Shown here piece by piece: positions 27,156-36,146 of a DNA stretch of 64,000 nt (its first letter is position 1; each line of letters opens with the position of its first letter). A program made the translations under genes and the position numbers. Source of the DNA: Aquirufa nivalisilvae (GTDB lineage Bacteria; Bacteroidota; Bacteroidia; Cytophagales; Spirosomataceae); contig NZ_SEWX01000002.1 in NCBI RefSeq assembly GCF_004307455.1, positions 124,001 through 188,000 of the forward strand, written 5' to 3'. The notes under the pieces were generated by a model that did no database searches, was not told where the DNA came from, and saw nothing but the letters and a program-made list of their open reading frames with translations.

Positions 27156-28580
27156 ATGCGTCTAATTATCATAATAAGTATATTTTCCATGAGCTTGCTG
27201 TCTTGTCAGCAAGCCATTTTCCGAGACGCCCGAAAGATTGATGCGGAATTAGAATCTTATCGGATGAAAGATTTGGGACAGTCTGTTTCTAGCATTGAAG
27301 CCTGTTGGAAGAAAGACAGTTTATTAGTGCAATTGATTGATTCTGTCTTGATCCGCAGCAATGATATTAAAATTGGATTCCTAAATCTGGCCATTAGTCG
27401 TGCTCAATATACATTTGACCGAGGTGCTATGAAGCCAACAGTTTCAGGTGTTATTCAACCTAGTTTGAGAAAATTCAGTAAATACACCATGGATGGTGTA
27501 GGGAATTATGATACTAAGTTTTCGCCCAATATTTCCCAAGATCAAATTATCCCGGAGCATTTGCCCGATGTGATGATAGGCTTGCAGGCTTCTTGGGAAG
27601 TGGATATTTGGGGCAAGCTTTCTAAACGTAAAAAGGCGAGTGCATTGCGGTATTTAGCTACGGAATCAGGTCAACAATGGTACATTACTTCCTTGGTTTC
27701 TGAAGTAGCAGGCATGTATGGTCAGTTAGTCGCATTAGATCAAGAGTTAGATATTCTGAAAACCAATATTGGGATTCAATACAGTGCATTGAATTTGGTT
27801 AAAATTCAGAAAGAAGCTGGTGTGGTGAATGAGTCTGCTGTCCAGCAATTGGAGGCACAGTGGTTGAATTCTCGAGCTCAGGAAGGTCTGGTTTTACAAC
27901 AGATTATCGAATTAGAAAATCAGCTTAGGTATTGGTTAAATCAGCCTAATAAAAAGATAGCACGATCTCAATATCCTTTCAATTGTTCATTGGACAGCTC
28001 TATGTATGCGCAAATCCAGATTGATCAATTGGAAAGAAGACCAGACGTTCGTCAAGCTAGATTAGAATTGGAGGCACAATTGTTAAATAAGCAAAGTGCC
28101 GACTTGGCGTTGAAACCATCGGTTGTATTATCAGGCATGTTAGGTGTTCAAGGTTTTCAGCCAGCTTATTTGTTTCAATTGCCCGCTTCCATGGCTTATC
28201 AATTAATTGGAGGAATTACAGCACCTTGGTTAAACCGTTCCGCATTGTATTCTCAAATTGGTCGGGAAAATGCTCGATGGAAGGCCTTAGATTTAACCTA
28301 TCAAAATGCACTTTTAAAAGGTTTTTTGGAATGGGATACTCAGGTGAAATCCTTAGCTTATTTGCAGCGAATGGATCAGCTTAAGGAGCGAGAAGTGATG
28401 TTGACAAAATCAGCCATCGCTACTGTGGGAACACTATTTACCACCGCTAAGGCAAACTATTTAGAAGTACTTACTGCCCAACAAAATGCTTTACGTTCGG
28501 AATTGGAATTGCTTGAAATTTCAAGAAAACGTTGGATACATGCCATTCAGCTCTACCGAGTATTGGGAGGAGGCTGGTAA
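27156..28580 (+). CDS. Outer-membrane efflux channel lipoprotein (OprM/TolC type)
   Basis: The 474-residue protein is the outer-membrane factor of the RND system. The chosen ATG at 27156, one base after the pump's stop, starts a lipoprotein signal with lipobox LLSC; an earlier in-frame start at 27105 would lie inside the pump gene. Two repeats of long helical hairpins are visible, including WEVDIWGKLSKRKKASALRYLATE and LERRPDVRQARLELEAQL, the typical OMF motifs. The stop codon directly abuts the stop of purN on the other strand. Confidence 0.93.
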   Translation: MRLIIIISIFSMSLLSCQQAIFRDARKIDAELESYRMKDLGQSVSSIEACWKKDSLLVQLIDSVLIRSNDIKIGFLNLAISRAQYTFDRGAMKPTVSGVIQPSLRKFSKYTMDGVGNYDTKFSPNISQDQIIPEHLPDVMIGLQASWEVDIWGKLSKRKKASALRYLATESGQQWYITSLVSEVAGMYGQLVALDQELDILKTNIGIQYSALNLVKIQKEAGVVNESAVQQLEAQWLNSRAQEGLVLQQIIELENQLRYWLNQPNKKIARSQYPFNCSLDSSMYAQIQIDQLERRPDVRQARLELEAQLLNKQSADLALKPSVVLSGMLGVQGFQPAYLFQLPASMAYQLIGGITAPWLNRSALYSQIGRENARWKALDLTYQNALLKGFLEWDTQVKSLAYLQRMDQLKEREVMLTKSAIATVGTLFTTAKANYLEVLTAQQNALRSELELLEISRKRWIHAIQLYRVLGGGW

Positions 28581-29150
28581 TTAATTTGATTGCTCAATTA
28601 GTTTTTCAATCACTGCTGGGAAATCACGGTGTTCGAGAACTTGGCCTTTTCTGGCGACATCCTCTGGGCTGTCGCCAGGATCAATGCTGAATGAACTTTG
28701 ATGAATGATGGCCCCTTCATCGTATTTTTCATTCACAAAATGTATGGTAATACCTGATTCCTTTTCTCCTGCTTCAATGACGGCTTCATGTACAAAATGA
28801 CCATACATGCCTTTTCCTCCAAACTTAGGTAACAGGGCAGGATGTAAGTTGACAATGCGTTGAGGATATGCTTGAACAAAACTACTTGGTATCAGCCATA
28901 AGAATCCAGCTAATACAATCCAATCCGTATGCAAAGCTTGAATTTCGCTCAATACAACCCCATTTTTATACTCTTCACGGGAGAAAACTCGACAAGGGAT
29001 ATTTAGTCGTTTGGCACGTTCTATAACGCCCGCTTCGGGATTGTTGCAGTAAATACTACTTACTTGGGCCAAGAGGGAGCCTTGTAAATGTTGAATGATT
29101 TTTTCCGCATTGGAACCTGATCCTGAAGCAAAAATGACGATGTTTTTCAA
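28581..29150 (-). CDS. purN: Phosphoribosylglycinamide formyltransferase (GART)
   Basis: PurN transfers a formyl group from 10-formyl-THF to GAR in step three of purine synthesis. The 189-residue product has the N-terminal IVIFASGSGSNAEKII for phosphate binding, the catalytic asparagine-histidine in VNLHPALLPKFGGKGMYG, the H in SGITIHFVNEKYDEG and the aspartate of that loop. Length is normal. Its stop codon touches that of the efflux channel gene. A -7 box on the minus strand (29172-29179) sits 21 bases upstream. Confidence 0.96.
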   Translation of the reverse strand: MKNIVIFASGSGSNAEKIIQHLQGSLLAQVSSIYCNNPEAGVIERAKRLNIPCRVFSREEYKNGVVLSEIQALHTDWIVLAGFLWLIPSSFVQAYPQRIVNLHPALLPKFGGKGMYGHFVHEAVIEAGEKESGITIHFVNEKYDEGAIIHQSSFSIDPGDSPEDVARKGQVLEHRDFPAVIEKLIEQSN

Positions 29151-29171
29151 GCCTAAACGATTATTTTCTTA

Positions 29172-29206
29172 CAAATTTAGGCCATATTGCGGAACCTTTA
29201 GGCAAA
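29172..29206 (-). promoter_or_regulatory. Promoter for purN (TTTG-23-TAAATTTG)
   Basis: On the minus strand TTTG (29203-29206) and TAAATTTG (29172-29179) are separated by 23 bases, at the upper end of the known spacing range. The predicted leader is about 15 bases. Confidence 0.45.
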
Positions 29207-29242
29207 ATTTCAAGTTTTGTTTCTTCAGGTCAAAATCGGAAC

Positions 29243-30406
29243 ATGAAAATAGGAATCATTTGTTATCCAACGTATGGAGGAAGTGGGGTTGTGGCAACCG
29301 AGTTAGGAAAAGCCCTTGCCTCGGTTGGCCATGAGGTGCATTTTATCACATATACCCAACCCCCTCGATTGGATTTCTTTTCCGAGAATATTTTTTATCA
29401 TGAGGTGAGTGTGGCATCTTATCCTTTGTTTCAATATTTACCTTATGAATCTGCTTTAGCCAGTAAAATGGTGGATGTGACCATCAATGAAAAGTTGGAT
29501 TTATTGCATGTGCATTATGCTATTCCTCATGCTTCTGCAGCATATTTAGCGAAGCAAATTTTAAAGTATAAAGGAATCCACGTGCCGGTAATTACAACCT
29601 TGCACGGAACAGATATAACTTTGGTAGGAAGGGATCCTTCTTTTGAGCCCGTTGTTACTTTTTCCATCAATGAGTCTGACGGAGTTACAGCAGTATCTGA
29701 AAGTCTTAGAAATGATACCTATGCCGAATTTGAGATTTTAAGTGCAATTGAAGTTATCCCAAATTTCATTGACCTCAAGCGCTTTAAAAAACAAGCCAAA
29801 GAGCATTTCAAGATAGCTATTTGCCCACATGGAGAAAAGCTGTTGATGCATACCTCCAATTTCAGGAAAGTAAAAAGAATTGAAGATATCATTCATGTAT
29901 TTGAAAAAGTCCGTAAAGTAATTCCTTCCAAATTGTTGTTAGTGGGTGATGGACCAGAACGTTCTGCCATTGAAGCGCTTTGTAGGGATTTAGGCGTTCA
30001 AGGAGATGTTCGTTTTTTAGGCAAATTGGATACCATTGAAGAAGCCCTTTCTTTAGCAGATGTCTTCTTTTTAACATCAGAAAAAGAGAGTTTTGGTTTG
30101 GCAGCTTTAGAAGCTATGGCCTGTGAAGTGCCCGTGATTTCATCCAATGCTGGAGGAATTACGGAAGTTAATATTCATGGAGAAACGGGCTTTGTGAGTG
30201 AAATTGGTGATATTGAAGATATGGCCAAAAATACCATTAAACTACTTTCAGACGAAGCATTATTGACGCAAATGAAGAAGAATTCATTGGAAAGAGCCCA
30301 ATTATTCGACATTGAGAAAATATTGCCACTCTACGAAAATTACTATCAAAGAGTTATAAGTCAAAGTTGGAAATTCCCTACTCAGAATCTTTTGGATAGC
30401 GAATAG
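29243..30406 (+). CDS. bshA: N-acetyl-alpha-D-glucosaminyl L-malate synthase
   Basis: BshA joins UDP-GlcNAc and L-malate in the first step of bacillithiol synthesis. The 387-residue GT4 enzyme shows GIICYPTYGGSGVVATELG at the N-terminus, HVHYAIPHASAAYLA, TLHGTDITLVGRDPSF, SDGVTAVSESLR, VIPNFIDLKRF and the nucleotide-sugar site EKESFGLAALEAMACEVPV. These match BshA rather than general GT4 enzymes. bshB and bshC are not in the window. The gene is divergent from purN. A DinB-like protein at 11238-11741 could be a bacillithiol-dependent enzyme. Confidence 0.93.
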   Translation: MKIGIICYPTYGGSGVVATELGKALASVGHEVHFITYTQPPRLDFFSENIFYHEVSVASYPLFQYLPYESALASKMVDVTINEKLDLLHVHYAIPHASAAYLAKQILKYKGIHVPVITTLHGTDITLVGRDPSFEPVVTFSINESDGVTAVSESLRNDTYAEFEILSAIEVIPNFIDLKRFKKQAKEHFKIAICPHGEKLLMHTSNFRKVKRIEDIIHVFEKVRKVIPSKLLLVGDGPERSAIEALCRDLGVQGDVRFLGKLDTIEEALSLADVFFLTSEKESFGLAALEAMACEVPVISSNAGGITEVNIHGETGFVSEIGDIEDMAKNTIKLLSDEALLTQMKKNSLERAQLFDIEKILPLYENYYQRVISQSWKFPTQNLLDSE

Positions 30407-30421
30407 TTTCTATTATTTTTG
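30391..30421 (+). promoter_or_regulatory. Promoter for fatty acid hydroxylase gene (TTTG-19-TATTTTTG)
   Basis: TTTG at 30391-30394 and TATTTTTG at 30414-30421 match both Bacteroidota consensus boxes with a 19-base spacer. The -33 box lies in the last codons of bshA. Predicted leader about 50 bases. Confidence 0.6.
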
Positions 30422-30480
30422 TATCTATTGCCTAAGTCTACTAACAATTCAATTCCGATTTTTTTCTAAAAATTCGAAAT

Positions 30481-31125
30481 ATGGAAAAACAAAACATACG
30501 TCCGAAGCATTCGGGTTCCAAACAATTATTTGAAAATCCTTTTTTGGAGAGGTTGTCAAGAACTCATATTGCTATACCAGTAACTTTATTTTTTTTAACG
30601 GGCATGGTGCTTTTGTACTTTGCATTTACATATGCGGTATTGGATAATATGGTGATTTTAAGCCTATTTTTAATCGGATTTTTCGGATTTACATTCATTG
30701 AATATTGGGTGCATCGAAGCATTTATCACATTGAGCCCACCACCGAAGCGCGTTCCAAATTTCAGTACATTGCTCATGGTGTGCACCATGAATATCCAAA
30801 AGATAAATCTCGCTTGGCGATGCCACCAGTGATTGCTGTATTAGTCGTAGGAATGCTTTTTTCTATATCCTATTTTGCCTTAAACAATTATGCTTTTGCT
30901 TTCTTTCCTGGATTCATCTGGGGTTATGCATCTTACTTATTAGTGCATTATTGTGTACATGCTTATCCTCCTCCCAAAAACTATTTCAAATTGCTTTGGG
31001 TTAATCATGCTGTTCACCATTATAAAGATGGAAATGCTGTATTTGGTGTTTCTTCTCCTATTTGGGATTATGTGTTTGGTACGATGGATACCATGGATAA
31101 AGCAAAGGTTCAGGAAAACTTATAA
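30481..31125 (+). CDS. Fatty acid 2-hydroxylase-like membrane enzyme
   Basis: The 214-residue protein has four hydrophobic segments and the histidine clusters of the FA2H/Scs7 group: HRSIYH, HGVHHEYPKDKSRLAMPP, HYCVHAYPPP and NHAVHHYKDGNAVFGVSSP. The stretch HHEYPKDKSRLAMPP is diagnostic for 2-hydroxylases of fatty acids and ceramides, as opposed to C4 sterol oxidases. Bacteroidota make sphingolipids and 2-hydroxy fatty acids, which fits. The last 6 bases overlap the convergent folK. This is a second, distinct family member beside the one at 8576-9475. Confidence 0.88.
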   Translation: MEKQNIRPKHSGSKQLFENPFLERLSRTHIAIPVTLFFLTGMVLLYFAFTYAVLDNMVILSLFLIGFFGFTFIEYWVHRSIYHIEPTTEARSKFQYIAHGVHHEYPKDKSRLAMPPVIAVLVVGMLFSISYFALNNYAFAFFPGFIWGYASYLLVHYCVHAYPPPKNYFKLLWVNHAVHHYKDGNAVFGVSSPIWDYVFGTMDTMDKAKVQENL

Positions 31126-31608
31126 TGACAGTTTCGTGACTTCTGAACTATCTGGACATTCGGATTCGATTGTGCTCATGTTCTTTTTCAATACAGGATG
31201 TATAAATGCTGAGGCTATTTCTGCCAAAGGAATTAATACAAATTTTCTTTGAGGTAAAAAGGGGTGAGGGATTTGTAAATTACTTTCTTGGACAATTTGA
31301 TCTCCATAAAATAGAATGTCCAAATCAATGATTCTTGCTTCCCACTGTTGTTTTCTTACTCGACCTAACTCTGATTCAATAGCTAATAATTCAGCGATTA
31401 ATTCTTGTGGAGGGAGTTCGGTCAGTAATTCTAAAACTTGGTTTAAAAAATCTGCTTGATTCGTATTTCCCCATGCTTTGGTTTGATAAATGGATGAAAA
31501 TTGAAGTATTGGCCCTATTTTTTTTTCAAGAATTGGATAGACATTTTTAAAAATTTCGAGGGTATTTCCTAGATTGCCTCCTAAAGAGAGGTAAATGTTG
31601 GTGGCCAT
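31120..31608 (-). CDS. folK: 2-amino-4-hydroxy-6-hydroxymethyldihydropteridine pyrophosphokinase
   Basis: HPPK transfers pyrophosphate from ATP to the pterin in folate synthesis. The 162-residue product has YLSLGGNLGN, SSIYQTKAWGNTNQADFLN, ELGRVRKQQWEARIIDLDILFYG with the metal-binding DLD pair, and IPHPFLPQRKFVLIPL. The ATG at 31608 is chosen over those at 31629 and 31620 because the conserved N-terminus begins there and because a -7 box at 31627-31634 would start transcription downstream of the longest form. Confidence 0.95.
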   Translation of the reverse strand: MATNIYLSLGGNLGNTLEIFKNVYPILEKKIGPILQFSSIYQTKAWGNTNQADFLNQVLELLTELPPQELIAELLAIESELGRVRKQQWEARIIDLDILFYGDQIVQESNLQIPHPFLPQRKFVLIPLAEIASAFIHPVLKKNMSTIESECPDSSEVTKLSL

Positions 31609-31626
31609 GGTCAATTTCATTTCTAA

Positions 31627-31634
31627 CAAACTTA
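31627..31634 (-). promoter_or_regulatory. Bacteroidota -7 promoter box for folK
   Basis: Minus-strand TAAGTTTG matches TAnnTTTG, 18 bases upstream of the ATG at 31608. It overlaps the upstream candidate start at 31629, which argues against that start. Confidence 0.4.
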
Positions 31635-31648
31635 CAAATTTCTTTTTT

Positions 31649-32218
31649 ATGCCTAAGAAAAATGCTCCATTGGAATTAAAACCAGGTATGCTATTGGTTT
31701 CGGAACCATTTTTGGAGGATCCCTCTTTTCATCGTTCCGTGGTATTATTATGTGAACATTCATCCTCTCATTCCTTTGGATTGGTGTTAAATCAACGACA
31801 AGAAATTGTGTTGGATTCTTACATGGATGAAAAGGTTATGGAAGATGTGCCGCTTTATTCGGGTGGGCCAGTTGACCCCACTATCATGCAATTTATTCAC
31901 CGTAGGCCTGATTTAATACCCGATGGAATTGAGATTGGAGAAGGAATATTTTGGTCAGGTGATTTCGAAAGAGCCATCGAATTAGTGGTAGGAGGAGAAA
32001 TTAATTTTGAAGAAATTAAATTTTTTATTGGTTACTCAGGCTGGGGTGCTGGTCAGTTGGATCGAGAAGTGAAATCCAATGCTTGGATGCTACATCCAGC
32101 CAAGGCGGAATATGTTTTTGATGAACCAACTATGAATTTGTGGAGGAAAGTCTTGTTTGATAAAGGAGGAGATTATCGGGTGCTATCTACTTATCCAGAT
32201 GACCCAAATTTAAACTAA
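31649..32218 (+). CDS. YqgE/AlgH family protein
   Basis: The 189-residue soluble protein matches the YqgE/AlgH (UPF0301) family: PGMLLVSEPFLEDPSFHRSVVLLCEH at the N-terminus (MLLVSEPFL...FHRSVV), FGLVLNQ, YSGGPVDP, and FFIGYSGWGAGQLDRE. The family is conserved but its molecular function is unsettled. The ATG at 31649 precedes the conserved region by 17 residues; an earlier in-frame start at 31595 would lie inside folK. It ends 8 bases before the recG stop (convergent). Confidence 0.9.
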   Translation: MPKKNAPLELKPGMLLVSEPFLEDPSFHRSVVLLCEHSSSHSFGLVLNQRQEIVLDSYMDEKVMEDVPLYSGGPVDPTIMQFIHRRPDLIPDGIEIGEGIFWSGDFERAIELVVGGEINFEEIKFFIGYSGWGAGQLDREVKSNAWMLHPAKAEYVFDEPTMNLWRKVLFDKGGDYRVLSTYPDDPNLN

Positions 32219-32226
32219 AGAGTCTC

Positions 32227-34326
32227 TTAGCTTATTTTAGCCCAGTTAGTCGTGTCTCTTCGTTGATGTGCAACCTGTTCACGAATCATCTGATGATTAG
32301 GATGTGTTAGTTGAGGATCTTCATCCAATATTTTCTGAGCAGTTTCTCTAGCAACTTTTAAGATTTCGCCGTCTTTGGCAAGATCAGCAATCATCAGATC
32401 AATAGCACCACTTTGACGCGTACCTCCTAAATCGCCGGGTCCTCTCAATTGTAAATCTACTTCGGCAATCTCAAAACCATTGTTGGTTCTAACCATGGTT
32501 TCTATCCTTTTTTTGGTATCGGCACTTAACTTATAATTGGTCATTAAAATACAGTAACTCTGTTCAGCCCCACGACCTACACGGCCTCTAAGCTGATGCA
32601 GTTGTGCCAATCCAAATCTTTCAGCACTTTCAATGATCATAATACTGGCATTAGGGACATTGACGCCTACCTCAATAACGGTAGTGGCTACCATGATTTT
32701 GGTTTCATTTTTGACAAAGCGAGCCATTTCAAAATCTTTATCGGCCGACTTCATTTTACCATGAAGAATACCCAAAGGCACTTCGGGAAAGGCTCTGGAA
32801 ATACTTTCAAAGCCATCCATTAAATCTTTGAAATCCATTTTTTCGGATTCTTCAATCAGAGGATAGACAATATATACTTGTCGACCTTTGCTCAATTCAT
32901 TTTGAATAAAGCCAAATACTTGTAGCCGATGACTATCATAACGATTGATCGTTTGAATGGCTTTTCTTCCTGCTGGCATTTCATCAATGATGGAAATGTC
33001 TAAATCCCCATACAAGGTCATAGCTAAAGTACGCGGGATCGGTGTGGCCGTCATCACCATCACATGCGGGTGGGTCTGTTTGTTTTTATCCCAAAGTTTA
33101 GCTCGTTGGGCTACGCCAAAACGATGTTGTTCATCAATGATGCATAGTCCCAAATTATGAAATTGGACTACATCTTCAAATATGGCATGGGTTCCCACTA
33201 AAATATGCAGTTTTCCCGAGGCTAAATCCTCATGCAAAACTTGTCGATCTTTCTTTTTAGTTGACCCAGTTAATTTTGCGATTCGGATATCCAATAAATC
33301 AGCAAATTTCTTTAAACCTTGGTAATGCTGATCGGCTAGAATTTCGGTAGGAGCCATTAGGCAGGCTTGTGTGCCATTATCAATAGCCAAAAGCATGGCT
33401 ATAAAAGCAACAATCGTTTTGCCAGATCCTACATCGCCTTGGAGGAGTCGGTTCATTTGTTGGCCCGACTTCATATCCTGAAAAATTTCTCGAATCACTT
33501 TTTTCTGCGCATTGGTTAGCTCAAAGGGCATGTGATTCTGATAGAAATTGGTTAGTAGGGCAGCCGAAGAAAAGACCTGTCCCGGAAACGCGGTTTTCCT
33601 GACTAAATTTTGTTTGATTAATCGGAGTTGGTTATAAAAGAGCTCTTCAAATTTCAAACGTCTTTTGGCTTGATGCAACCAATTCTCGGATTGGGGTAAA
33701 TGAATATGGTATAGGGCTTCCTGCTTAGAAATGAGTTTAAATTGTTGAATAATTTCAGCGGGTAGCGTTTCTCGAATGTAAGGGAAGGCCACTTGCAAGA
33801 CATTTTTTTGCAATTGAGCAATCACTTTACTGTCGATGTATTTTTTTCTTAATTTATCAGTTAAGGAATAAACTGGATGAAAATAGGTGTCATTTTGTGC
33901 TTTACCCTTGTATACTTCCATTTCTGGATGCGTAATTTGCATTTGCCCATTGAAGCTAGTGGGCTTGCCATAAAATAAATAATCCACCCCAGGCGTTAAG
34001 GTTTTTTCAAGCCATTTAATGCCTTGAAACCAGACGAGTTCAATGCAGCCAGATTCGTCGCAACATTGGGCAACGAGCCTTTGCTTGGGTCCCTGACCTA
34101 TTTTTTCTTTGTAACGAATGCGTCCTACAAATTGAGCATGCTCCATTTGTTCCGTAATTTGGTCAATGGAATAAATGGCTGTTCGGTCTTCGTAGCGAAA
34201 GGGGAAATATTGAATTAAGTCGCCATAGGTAAAAAGACCTAACTCCGTTTGAAGCAAACTAAGCCTTGCGGGAGTGATACCGCGTAATAGAGCTAAATCT
34301 GTTTCAAAAAAATGGGTCATGGGCAT
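32227..34326 (-). CDS. recG: ATP-dependent DNA helicase RecG
   Basis: RecG remodels stalled replication forks and Holliday junctions. The 699-residue protein has full length: N-terminal wedge (YLFYGKPTSFNGQMQITHPE around residues 110-135), Walker A LLQGDVGSGKT, motif II as DEQH in IIDEQHRFGVAQR, motif III MTATPIPRTLA, motif V ATTVIEVGVNVPNA and motif VI QLRGRVGRG. A second Met two codons in (34320) is an equally good start. It is alone on its strand. Confidence 0.97.
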   Translation of the reverse strand: MPMTHFFETDLALLRGITPARLSLLQTELGLFTYGDLIQYFPFRYEDRTAIYSIDQITEQMEHAQFVGRIRYKEKIGQGPKQRLVAQCCDESGCIELVWFQGIKWLEKTLTPGVDYLFYGKPTSFNGQMQITHPEMEVYKGKAQNDTYFHPVYSLTDKLRKKYIDSKVIAQLQKNVLQVAFPYIRETLPAEIIQQFKLISKQEALYHIHLPQSENWLHQAKRRLKFEELFYNQLRLIKQNLVRKTAFPGQVFSSAALLTNFYQNHMPFELTNAQKKVIREIFQDMKSGQQMNRLLQGDVGSGKTIVAFIAMLLAIDNGTQACLMAPTEILADQHYQGLKKFADLLDIRIAKLTGSTKKKDRQVLHEDLASGKLHILVGTHAIFEDVVQFHNLGLCIIDEQHRFGVAQRAKLWDKNKQTHPHVMVMTATPIPRTLAMTLYGDLDISIIDEMPAGRKAIQTINRYDSHRLQVFGFIQNELSKGRQVYIVYPLIEESEKMDFKDLMDGFESISRAFPEVPLGILHGKMKSADKDFEMARFVKNETKIMVATTVIEVGVNVPNASIMIIESAERFGLAQLHQLRGRVGRGAEQSYCILMTNYKLSADTKKRIETMVRTNNGFEIAEVDLQLRGPGDLGGTRQSGAIDLMIADLAKDGEILKVARETAQKILDEDPQLTHPNHQMIREQVAHQRRDTTNWAKIS

Positions 34327-34389
34327 TCCTTAAAAATTTTGTGAATTTAGGTATATTTACAAAACCTTAGGGAGAATTTTTTAAGCTTT

Positions 34390-35124
34390 ATGTTTTTAAC
34401 AAACACTTTATTAATTTCTAGATTAACATACCCTTCTTTAACTCGTGTAAAGTCATTCTTGTTACTCGTTTTTTTATTGGGAACTTATGTGTCTTCATGG
34501 GCTCAATGTCCGGTTTGGGTAGCTACTGAAAAAAAAGTAGTGGTGTTTTCTCCCAATCGCCTTATAGGTGAACCTTACCCTAGTCCTATTCCTATTCCTG
34601 TCAATGGTGCTCAGAATGCGGATATTAAATGGACATGGACATTAGCAGGTACAAATCGAGGGCAAGAGATTGGCGTAACGGATTCTACTAGATTAAATAC
34701 GACCTTCGATATTCAGAAAATCATCCAGAGTCATCAGGATTTAGAAGGGACCAGTTTTACTTTAACTTATTTTATTACGGGAGTCGGTAAAGACGCCACT
34801 ACGGGTCAACCATGTCAAAGTTTTGCGACCATTGACGTCGTTGTTTTAGTTAAGATACATCCATACAATGCCATTACTCCCAATTCGGATGATACCAATG
34901 ATGAATGGTTTATTGACTATTTATACAATTATCCTGATGCCAACATTGTGATATTTGACAGATGGGGGCAGCCTGTTTTTGAAAGTACGGGGTATCAATA
35001 TGAAGAAAAACCCTTCAAGGGGAAGTTTAATGGGAAGGATTTGCCCTCTGGAACATACATGTACCGCATTACACCTAGTGAGGAATATGGGACTATTTAT
35101 GGTAACTTGACCATTGTAAGATAA
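34390..35124 (+). CDS. Secreted protein with type IX secretion sorting domain (CHU_C / type B)
   Basis: The 244-residue product has an extended signal sequence (SFLLLVFLLGTYVSSWAQ) and ends with a gliding-motility-associated C-terminal domain: AITPNSDDTNDEW, IVIFDRWGQPVFESTGY, FNGKDLPSGTYMYRI and the final GNLTIVR. This domain directs outer-membrane export by the type IX system with type B signals. The middle ~120 residues resemble a PKD/Ig-like strand domain (WTWTLAGTNRG). It precedes nuoB by only 3 bases. The role of the small mature protein is unknown. Confidence 0.85.
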   Translation: MFLTNTLLISRLTYPSLTRVKSFLLLVFLLGTYVSSWAQCPVWVATEKKVVVFSPNRLIGEPYPSPIPIPVNGAQNADIKWTWTLAGTNRGQEIGVTDSTRLNTTFDIQKIIQSHQDLEGTSFTLTYFITGVGKDATTGQPCQSFATIDVVVLVKIHPYNAITPNSDDTNDEWFIDYLYNYPDANIVIFDRWGQPVFESTGYQYEEKPFKGKFNGKDLPSGTYMYRITPSEEYGTIYGNLTIVR

Positions 35125-35127
35125 TAT

Positions 35128-35640
35128 ATGAAAAGCTTATTAGATCAACAGTTTCAGTCGGAAGGATTTGTCATTAGCCAAGTAGAGGATTTGCTCAACT
35201 GGGCTCGAGCGAGTTCTTTGTGGCCTATGAGCTTTGGTTTAGCTTGCTGTGCGATCGAAATGATGCAGGCATTTGCCTCAGGATATGATTTGGATCGTTT
35301 TGGAGTATTTCCTCGTCCTTCCCCTCGTCAGTCGGATGTCATGATCGTGGCTGGAACGGTTACTTTCAAAATGGCAGATCGGATTCGTCGTTTGTATGAG
35401 CAAATGCCTGAGCCGAGGTATGTGATATCTATGGGTTCTTGTTCTAACTGTGGTGGTCCCTATTGGGATCATGGATATCACGTAGTGAAAGGAGTGGATC
35501 GAATTATTCCCGTGGATGTGTATGTACCAGGCTGTCCGCCTAGGCCAGAAGCCTTATTGGGAGGGATTATTAAATTGCAGGAGAAAATTCAAAAGGAAAG
35601 TTTGGTCGTTCCTGCTCGTATTTTGGAAGCCATAGCATAA
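35128..35640 (+). CDS. nuoB: NADH-quinone oxidoreductase subunit B
   Basis: NuoB carries the N2 cluster, the last Fe-S centre before quinone in complex I. The 170-residue product has all ligand motifs: LACCAIEMM with the paired cysteines, [12 protein letters not shown] and [15 protein letters not shown]. Length is normal. It follows the type IX cargo gene by 3 bases and precedes nuoC by 10. nuoA is not upstream, where it is found in most genomes. Confidence 0.97.
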   Translation: MKSLLDQQFQSEGFVISQVEDLLNWARASSLWPMSFGLACCAIEMMQAFASGYDLDRFGVFPRPSPRQSDVMIVAGTVTFKMADRIRRLYEQMPEPRYVISMGSCSNCGGPYWDHGYHVVKGVDRIIPVDVYVPGCPPRPEALLGGIIKLQEKIQKESLVVPARILEAIA

Positions 35641-35650
35641 AAAGACTCAG

Positions 35651-36142
35651 ATGAATACGGTGCTACACATAAAGGAATTGATAGAGCAAAATTTAGGCAA
35701 AAGCCTACATTGGGATGAAGCAAATGCACGTATTACATTAGAAGTAGAAGATTTAGTAGCTGTTTGTGATTTGTTATGGAGAAGTCCTGAGGCATATTTT
35801 GATTCATTGTCTTGTTTGACGGCCATCGATAATGGTCCCGAGAAAGGTGATTTGGAATTGATATATACCTTGTATTCCATTCCCAATCATTTGACATTTC
35901 ATCTTCGAGTGGTCGTGCCACGTGAATTGCCTAATGGATCTTTACCTGAGGTGCCAACGGTTTCTCACATTTGGAAAACAGCCGATTGGCATGAAAGAGA
36001 GGCTTTTGATTTGGTAGGTGTGAAATTTACTGGCCACCCTGATTTAAGAAGAATCTTATTGCCAGAAGATTGGAGTGGACATCCTTTGAGAAAAGATTAT
36101 GAAGAACCTGATACCTATCACGGGATTCAAGTAAAATATTAG
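35651..36142 (+). CDS. nuoC: NADH-quinone oxidoreductase subunit C
   Basis: NuoC is a peripheral-arm subunit of complex I. The 163-residue product shows the family's C-terminal signature: TADWHEREAFDLVGVKF (here KTADWHEREAFD), GHPDLRRILLPEDWSGHPLRKDY. The length is that of a separate NuoC, not a NuoCD fusion. No nuoD follows; a glycosyltransferase starts 4 bases later. Confidence 0.96.
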   Translation: MNTVLHIKELIEQNLGKSLHWDEANARITLEVEDLVAVCDLLWRSPEAYFDSLSCLTAIDNGPEKGDLELIYTLYSIPNHLTFHLRVVVPRELPNGSLPEVPTVSHIWKTADWHEREAFDLVGVKFTGHPDLRRILLPEDWSGHPLRKDYEEPDTYHGIQVKY

Positions 36143-36146
36143 TCGA